From positions 2,976,001 through 3,040,000 of the forward strand of contig OZ245800.1 of the NCBI GenBank assembly GCA_965228215.1: a stretch of DNA of 64,000 nt. Direction: 5' to 3'. Position 1 is the stretch's first letter. Every line of letters starts with the position of its first letter. Shown here piece after piece: positions 60,544 to 64,000 of this stretch. The notes beneath the pieces were generated by a model. The model saw only the letters and a program-made list of their open reading frames with translations. It searched no databases and was not told where the DNA came from. Both the position numbers and the translations under genes were made by a program. The stretch comes from Maricaulis sp965228215. Lineage in GTDB: Bacteria > Pseudomonadota > Alphaproteobacteria > Caulobacterales > Maricaulaceae.

Positions 60544-61260
60544 CTAGGCGGATTGTCGTGTGGCCAGGGTCGCCGGCTGGCCGGCATCGGCGCTGCGGTG
60601 GATCTCGGCGACCAGTTCCGGGTCCAGAGCCAGCCGGGCGGCCAGCAACTGCAGGTAGGACCGCTCGATCGGGCCATCGGCGTCGATGGCGACCAGTGAA
60701 GCCGCATAGATCTCAGCGGCGTGTTCGACACTCTCGACGCCGGACACAACGGTCTCGATATTCAGCGGCGACGCGATTTCCGCCTCCATGAACGCGCGGC
60801 TCTCGGCATCCAGGCCGGCAAAGTCGAGACGCTGACTGATCCGTGCCCGTTCGATTTCCGAGACTGAACCGTCCGCCTTGGCGGCGGCGATCATCGCACG
60901 CAGGAGGGATTTTGCGTGGCGTTCGCGGCGTTCGGTCTCGCTGTCGGCGGGCAGATAGGCCGTACCGGGCTGGGCGGCGGCGTAATCGCCGGGAGCCGGA
61001 GCCGCCGGTGCCGGTTGGGTCTGAGCCTGTACAGCGGGGGCGGCGGCGCCTTGCCGGTGCTTGTTGATTGCATGGAAAGCCAGACCGCCGAGGGCCGCCA
61101 CCGCGCCATATTTGGCGGCCTTGCCGACGAATTTGCGTCCGGACTTGCCAGCGAGCATGCCTGTTGCCAGGCCGGCGAGCGCCGCGCCCCCGCCCACCAT
61201 CGCGGTATTGCGACCGGATGGTGAATTGAGCGCATTCATGATTCCGTTGACATCGATCAT
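60544..61260 (-). CDS. DUF533/TerB-like protein
   Basis: A 238-residue protein. The first 60 residues are Gly/Ala-rich with a GAALAGLATGMLAGKSGRKF stretch (as in YebE/DUF533), then an Ala/Pro/Gln linker (70-95), then a TerB-like helical domain with ETERRERHAKSLLRAMIAAA and DGSVSEIERARI, which carries acidic residues as in metal-binding TerB. The function is unknown. It overlaps nhaA by 4 bp and precedes the sbtA-like gene, so it belongs to the same operon. Confidence 0.82.
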   Translation of the reverse strand: MIDVNGIMNALNSPSGRNTAMVGGGAALAGLATGMLAGKSGRKFVGKAAKYGAVAALGGLAFHAINKHRQGAAAPAVQAQTQPAPAAPAPGDYAAAQPGTAYLPADSETERRERHAKSLLRAMIAAAKADGSVSEIERARISQRLDFAGLDAESRAFMEAEIASPLNIETVVSGVESVEHAAEIYAASLVAIDADGPIERSYLQLLAARLALDPELVAEIHRSADAGQPATLATRQSA

Positions 61261-62483
61261 TGGGAGTCTCCGATAGCCAGGGGTTGCGAGGAGGAGGAGC
61301 CGGATTTCGGACCCGCCTGCGCGGGGCTGCGCGAGGCTGCCAGCAGCACTCCGACACCCATCGCGGCCGAGATCACCGATCCGGCAAGGACGCCGATCCG
61401 GATCTCGGCGAGACGTGTCGCCTCGTCGAAGGCCAGGCCGCCGATGAAGAGGCTCATGGTGAAACCGACACCGGTCAGGCAGGCGAGGCCGTAGAGCTGC
61501 AGCCAGCTGACGCCCTCGGGACGCTGGGCCCAGCCGGCCTTCACCGCGAGCCAGATCGCACCGAAGACACCGATCTGCTTGCCGATGACCAGGCCGAGCA
61601 CGATGCCCAGGGTCAACGGGGCCTGCAGGTCGGCGAAGCTCAATCCGGACAGCACGACACCGGCATTAGCAAAAGCGAAGATCGGCAGGATCGCGAAGGC
61701 GACATAGGGGTGGAGCGCATGCTCCAGCTTGATCAGCGGCGATCCGCCGCCGGCGCGCACCGGGATGAAGGCCGCGGTGACCACGCCGGCCAGCGTGGCG
61801 TGCACGCCGCTCTTCAGAACGAAATACCAGAGCAGTGCACCGACCAGGAGATAGATCCAGAGCGGCGCAATCTTCGACCGGTTGAGCCCCCACAGGACCG
61901 CCGTCGCGGCGGCCGCGTAGAAGAGCGGTTCGAGGGCGAGATTCTCAGTGTAGAACAGCGCGATGATCGAGATGGCACCGAGATCGTCGATGATGGCGAT
62001 CGCCAGCAGCAGGATTTTCAGCTCGGTCGGCGCCCGTGCACCGATCAGGATGAGAATGCCCAGCGCGAAGGCAATGTCCGTCGCAGCCGGAATCGCCCAG
62101 CCATCAATCGTTGCGGGGCTGTTCTGATTGATCAGGAAAAAGACGAGGACCGGACCGACCATGCCGCCGATCGCCGCGATCGCCGGCAGGCTTGCCTTGG
62201 CCCGGCTGGCCAGGGCGCCCTCGGTCATCTCCCGCTTGATCTCAAGTCCGACCAGCAGGAAGAAAACCGCCATCAGCGCGTCATTGATCCACACACCGAC
62301 GGGTTTGGTCAGGCTCCATTCCGCCCACCCGATCATCAGCGGGTAGGAAAACGCGGCGAAATAACCGCCGGATACGGGTGAATTACTGGCGATCAATGCC
62401 AGGCAGGCGGCAATGATCAGGACGATACCCGCAGCGCTTTCCAGCTGCAGGAATTCGCGGAGCCGTGACAGGGCGCGGGACAT
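61257..62483 (-). CDS. nhaA: Na+/H+ antiporter NhaA
   Basis: NhaA antiporter of 408 residues with 12 helices. The ion-binding aspartates lie in AIIDDLGAISI, and ATDIAFALGILI and TGVGFTMSLFIGGLAF are conserved. It expels Na+ or Li+ in exchange for protons. It heads the nhaA-DUF533-sbtA operon. GAAGGAAGGAAGAG gives a strong ribosome-binding site. The 5' leader carries an intrinsic terminator 27 bp before the ATG and a structured element upstream, so expression is likely controlled by attenuation. Confidence 0.95.
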   Translation of the reverse strand: MSRALSRLREFLQLESAAGIVLIIAACLALIASNSPVSGGYFAAFSYPLMIGWAEWSLTKPVGVWINDALMAVFFLLVGLEIKREMTEGALASRAKASLPAIAAIGGMVGPVLVFFLINQNSPATIDGWAIPAATDIAFALGILILIGARAPTELKILLLAIAIIDDLGAISIIALFYTENLALEPLFYAAAATAVLWGLNRSKIAPLWIYLLVGALLWYFVLKSGVHATLAGVVTAAFIPVRAGGGSPLIKLEHALHPYVAFAILPIFAFANAGVVLSGLSFADLQAPLTLGIVLGLVIGKQIGVFGAIWLAVKAGWAQRPEGVSWLQLYGLACLTGVGFTMSLFIGGLAFDEATRLAEIRIGVLAGSVISAAMGVGVLLAASRSPAQAGPKSGSSSSQPLAIGDSQ

Positions 62484-62509
62484 GGGCTCTTCCTTCCTTC
62501 AATCTCTAC

Positions 62510-62562
62510 AAAAAAGGACACCCGGCCATTGCGCGGGGACAGCGTGCAGGCGGCCGGGTGTC
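62510..62562 (-). terminator. Leader terminator just upstream of nhaA
   Basis: On the minus strand GACACCCGGCC (62562-62552) pairs perfectly with GGCCGGGTGTC (62527-62517), 11 bp, loop of 24 bases, followed by C and six U (62515-62510). It ends 27 bp before the nhaA ATG, so it must be a regulated (attenuating) terminator. Confidence 0.8.
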
Positions 62563-62566
62563 GGGA

Positions 62567-62640
62567 GGCGCAATCCAGGGACTGGCGGCGAGCGGGTTGA
62601 GACAGGATCGCCGCTGTGAATTGCACCGTTTCTCGCAACC
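62567..62640 (-). ncRNA. Candidate riboswitch aptamer in the nhaA leader
   Basis: Minus-strand RNA folds as follows. P1: GGUGCAAU (62627-62620) with AUUGCGCC (62574-62567), 8 bp with one G-U. P2 inside it: GCGGCGA (62614-62608) with UCGCCGC (62591-62585), 7 bp, loop of 16. The P2 loop UCUCAACC (62602-62595) can pair with GGUUGCGAGA (62640-62631) 5' of P1, making a pseudoknot. The 3' strand of P1 (AUUGCGC) can instead pair with GCGCAAU (62534-62528) in the terminator loop, which would stop the terminator from forming. From memory, nhaA leaders in this group of bacteria carry the nhaA-I/nhaA-II RNAs reported as Li+-sensing riboswitches; I cannot match the consensus here. Confidence 0.55.
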
Positions 62641-62851
62641 GGGGACACGGGCGCGAGAGGTGTCTTGCGGTTCGGTCTGCGTGTCGCTGTGAGGCAAGCC
62701 CGGGGATCGGGAACAGTGCGAGGCGCAGGGTCAGAACCGCTGTTTCAGGTCATCACTCATCTCCATTGGTTCGTGATGATGCGGTTCTACGAGCTTGCAA
62801 CGATTAGGTATAGTATATATTGTTTATCGCATGATTAGCTTTTTTCTATAG
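62641..62851. other. Divergent upstream region of nhaA and the LysR-type gene
   Basis: No gene is seen. The part next to the LysR gene (62800-62850) is AT-rich, with TATAGT (62810-62815) as a possible plus-strand -10 and GATTAG repeated at about 62802 and 62833. A nested inverted repeat at 62733-62788 has an 8-bp outer stem (AGAACCGC/GCGGTTCT) and a 7-bp inner stem (TCATCAC/GTGATGA). The nhaA transcript start must lie upstream of 62640. Confidence 0.4.
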
Positions 62852-63757
62852 ATGAAACCAAGCCTCAGACAGCTCCAATATCTTGTCGCCATCGCCGATA
62901 CCGGACGGTTCGCCGATGCTGCGCGTCAGCTCAACGTTTCCCAGCCCAGCCTGTCCACCCAGGTCGCCGAGGCCGAGGCCCAGCTGGGTGCGGTTGTATT
63001 CGAGCGCGGGCGCAAGGGCGCCATCGCCACACCGCTGGGCGAACAGATCATCGCCCGCGCGCGCTACATCCTGCGCCAGGTCGAGGACCTCAAGGAACTC
63101 GCCTCGCATGGCGGGAGCGGGCTGTACGGTCGGATCCGGCTGGGCGTGCTGCCGACCGTCGGCCCCTATCTCCTGCCCCGCTGCACCAAGCTGCTGCACT
63201 CGCGCTTCCCGGACCTACGCCTCAGCATCCGTGACGAACCCACCAATGATCTGACCCGGTCTCTCGAGGGTGGATTGTTCGATGCCGTGATCTCCACACC
63301 CGACGATCATCCGGGCTGCGAGGGTGAGCATTTGTTCGAGGAAGGTCTCTGGATCGCCGTCGAACCGCAGGATGAGCTCGCGCAGACCGATGATCCCGTC
63401 ACCGTGCAGGAACTAGAGGGAAAGCCCTTCCTGACCCTGGGCCTCGGCCACCGCCTGACCCTGTTGGTGCAGGAATTGGCGCATCGTGCGGGCGCCTTTG
63501 TCAGCGCCGACTACGAAGGCACCAGTCTCGATGCGATTCGTCATATGGCGGCGCTGGGTGCGGGAATCGCGATCCTGCCCGAGCTCTACGTCAAATGCGA
63601 AGCCCAGAAGGATCGCAATCTTCACTTCCGGCGCATCGATGACCCCGATGCAGGACGGCGGGTATCCCTGATCTGGCGGCAGGGCTCGCCCCTGGACGAG
63701 GGTCTGGCCCAGATCGCTGCGGTGATGCGGCGTGCGGCGGAAAACTCGCTGCGCTAG
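62852..63757 (+). CDS. LysR-family regulator, OxyR-like but without redox cysteines
   Basis: LysR-type regulator of 301 residues that aligns best with OxyR: HTH in RQLQYLVAIADTGRFADAAR and VSQPSLSTQVAEAEAQLG, effector domain GRIRLGVLPTVGPYLLP and TSLDAIRHMAALGAGIAILP. In the OxyR sensor loop the two peroxide-reactive cysteines are missing: GHRLTLLVQELAHRAG has Arg and Ala in their places. It therefore should not sense peroxide by a disulfide. There is no ribosome-binding site before the ATG. It is divergent from nhaA and overlaps the pbpC stop by 4 bp. Confidence 0.88.
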   Translation: MKPSLRQLQYLVAIADTGRFADAARQLNVSQPSLSTQVAEAEAQLGAVVFERGRKGAIATPLGEQIIARARYILRQVEDLKELASHGGSGLYGRIRLGVLPTVGPYLLPRCTKLLHSRFPDLRLSIRDEPTNDLTRSLEGGLFDAVISTPDDHPGCEGEHLFEEGLWIAVEPQDELAQTDDPVTVQELEGKPFLTLGLGHRLTLLVQELAHRAGAFVSADYEGTSLDAIRHMAALGAGIAILPELYVKCEAQKDRNLHFRRIDDPDAGRRVSLIWRQGSPLDEGLAQIAAVMRRAAENSLR

Positions 63758-64000
63758 CCGGCTGACCTGATCCTCACACGCGAGCGAGTCTCGCGACCGC
63801 GGGCATCAACGGCCGAGATCTCGAAAAATCCCTCGCCGTCCGGATACCAGACCGGATCGCCGGCCGCATTGCGCACGACCGGCAGACCGTCAGCATACCA
63901 GGCAAGGCGGCTTGCCCCCTGCCCTGCCAGAACGAAACCGCGGCCCTCACTGTCGGACCAGACTTCCGCGCCATCCGGTGGAAACAGGATGTGCGGCGCA
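63754..64000 (-). CDS. pbpC: Penicillin-binding protein 1C, C-terminal end (runs off the window)
   Basis: Only the last 81 residues are in the window. They form the small C-terminal domain of PbpC-type peptidoglycan glycosyltransferase/transpeptidases: HILFPPDGAEVW, VLAGQGASRLAWYADGLPV, PVWYPDGEGFFEISAVDA and a final RSRVRIRSAG. This bi-functional enzyme builds cell wall. The stop codon shares CTAG with the LysR gene stop on the other strand. The start and catalytic domains are outside. Confidence 0.8.
   Translation of the reverse strand, partial: APHILFPPDGAEVWSDSEGRGFVLAGQGASRLAWYADGLPVVRNAAGDPVWYPDGEGFFEISAVDARGRETRSRVRIRSAG

Noticed and set aside
62567..62640. Cobalamin riboswitch
   Set aside because: GGUGCAAUUC resembles one cobalamin core stretch, but the B12 box and the other conserved core segments are absent, and the downstream gene is an antiporter.
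62506..62697. Minus-strand frame of 63 codons overlapping the nhaA leader
   Set aside because: It lies over the terminator and aptamer-like stems, has no ribosome-binding site and no recognisable sequence; the RNA structure explains the region better.
1..64000. CRISPR array, insertion sequence, prophage or defence island
   Set aside because: No spaced direct repeats, transposase, integrase, phage structural or nuclease/defence genes were seen; gene density and composition are even across the window.

Overview
The window is chromosomal DNA of a GC-rich alphaproteobacterium. Several start-proximal -10 elements read GCTAGAYT, GCTAGGTC or GCTAGATT, close to the Caulobacter housekeeping consensus GCTANAWC. 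The gene content (TonB receptor, many acyl-CoA dehydrogenases, Na+-coupled transporters, intracellular GH17 enzymes) fits a marine Maricaulis/Hyphomonas-like member of the Caulobacterales/Maricaulales. This placement is an inference from gene content and promoters. I saw no insertion sequence, prophage, integrase or CRISPR array.

Layout. 1-770: start of a TonB-dependent receptor (minus). 1019-6109: serine hydrolase, GMC oxidoreductase, aldehyde dehydrogenase and SDR in one operon. 6188-8057: ada and a PEP-mutase/isocitrate-lyase-like enzyme. 8061-10774 (minus): bile-acid-type symporter and D-aminoacylase-like amidohydrolase, opposite an HxlR regulator. 11631-13994: beta-helix lipoprotein plus diheme cytochrome. 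14151-16439: small secreted protein, M28 peptidase, membrane protein. 16513-27067 (minus): ten-gene acyl-CoA catabolic operon from acid activation to thiolysis, with a 20-bp palindrome before its first gene. 27163-31150: desaturase, PAS histidine kinase, small exported protein. 31164-34965 (minus): ccmF-ccmG-ccmH-ccmI. 35063-41395: two Na+/solute symporters, glutaryl-CoA dehydrogenase, tRNA-Ser(GCT), small membrane proteins. 41409-45919: P450, SDR, orphan HicA-like protein, lipoprotein carboxylesterase. 45965-49325: LacI-type operator, two overlapping GH17 genes, MFS transporter. 49391-53059: AlkD-like repair protein and a nucleoside salvage operon (CNT transporter, nucleoside hydrolase, ribokinase). 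53231-54820: AbgT transporter. 54826-58777 (minus): moaA-moaD-moaE-moaB-moaC-moeA. 58968-59426: msrB. 59523-62483 (minus): nhaA, DUF533/TerB-like gene and sbtA-like gene behind a long structured leader. 62852-63757: OxyR-like LysR regulator. 63754-64000: end of pbpC.

Two regulatory patterns stand out. First, the leader of nhaA holds a compact pseudoknotted fold whose closing strand can pair instead with the loop of an intrinsic terminator just before nhaA. This is the architecture of a riboswitch controlling a Na+ antiporter / Na+-bicarbonate symporter operon. Second, the same 13-bp palindrome (TGAAC-N3-GTTCA) lies in front of the GMC/aldehyde dehydrogenase operon, the beta-helix/diheme-cytochrome pair and the P450 gene. 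This suggests one dispersed regulon for oxidising a hydrophobic alcohol or terpenoid/alkane-like substrate. The large beta-oxidation operon, under a different palindrome, could process the resulting acids.

All functional calls are from motif reading and memory of families; no search was run. Starts were chosen by ribosome-binding site, family length and overlap with neighbours.
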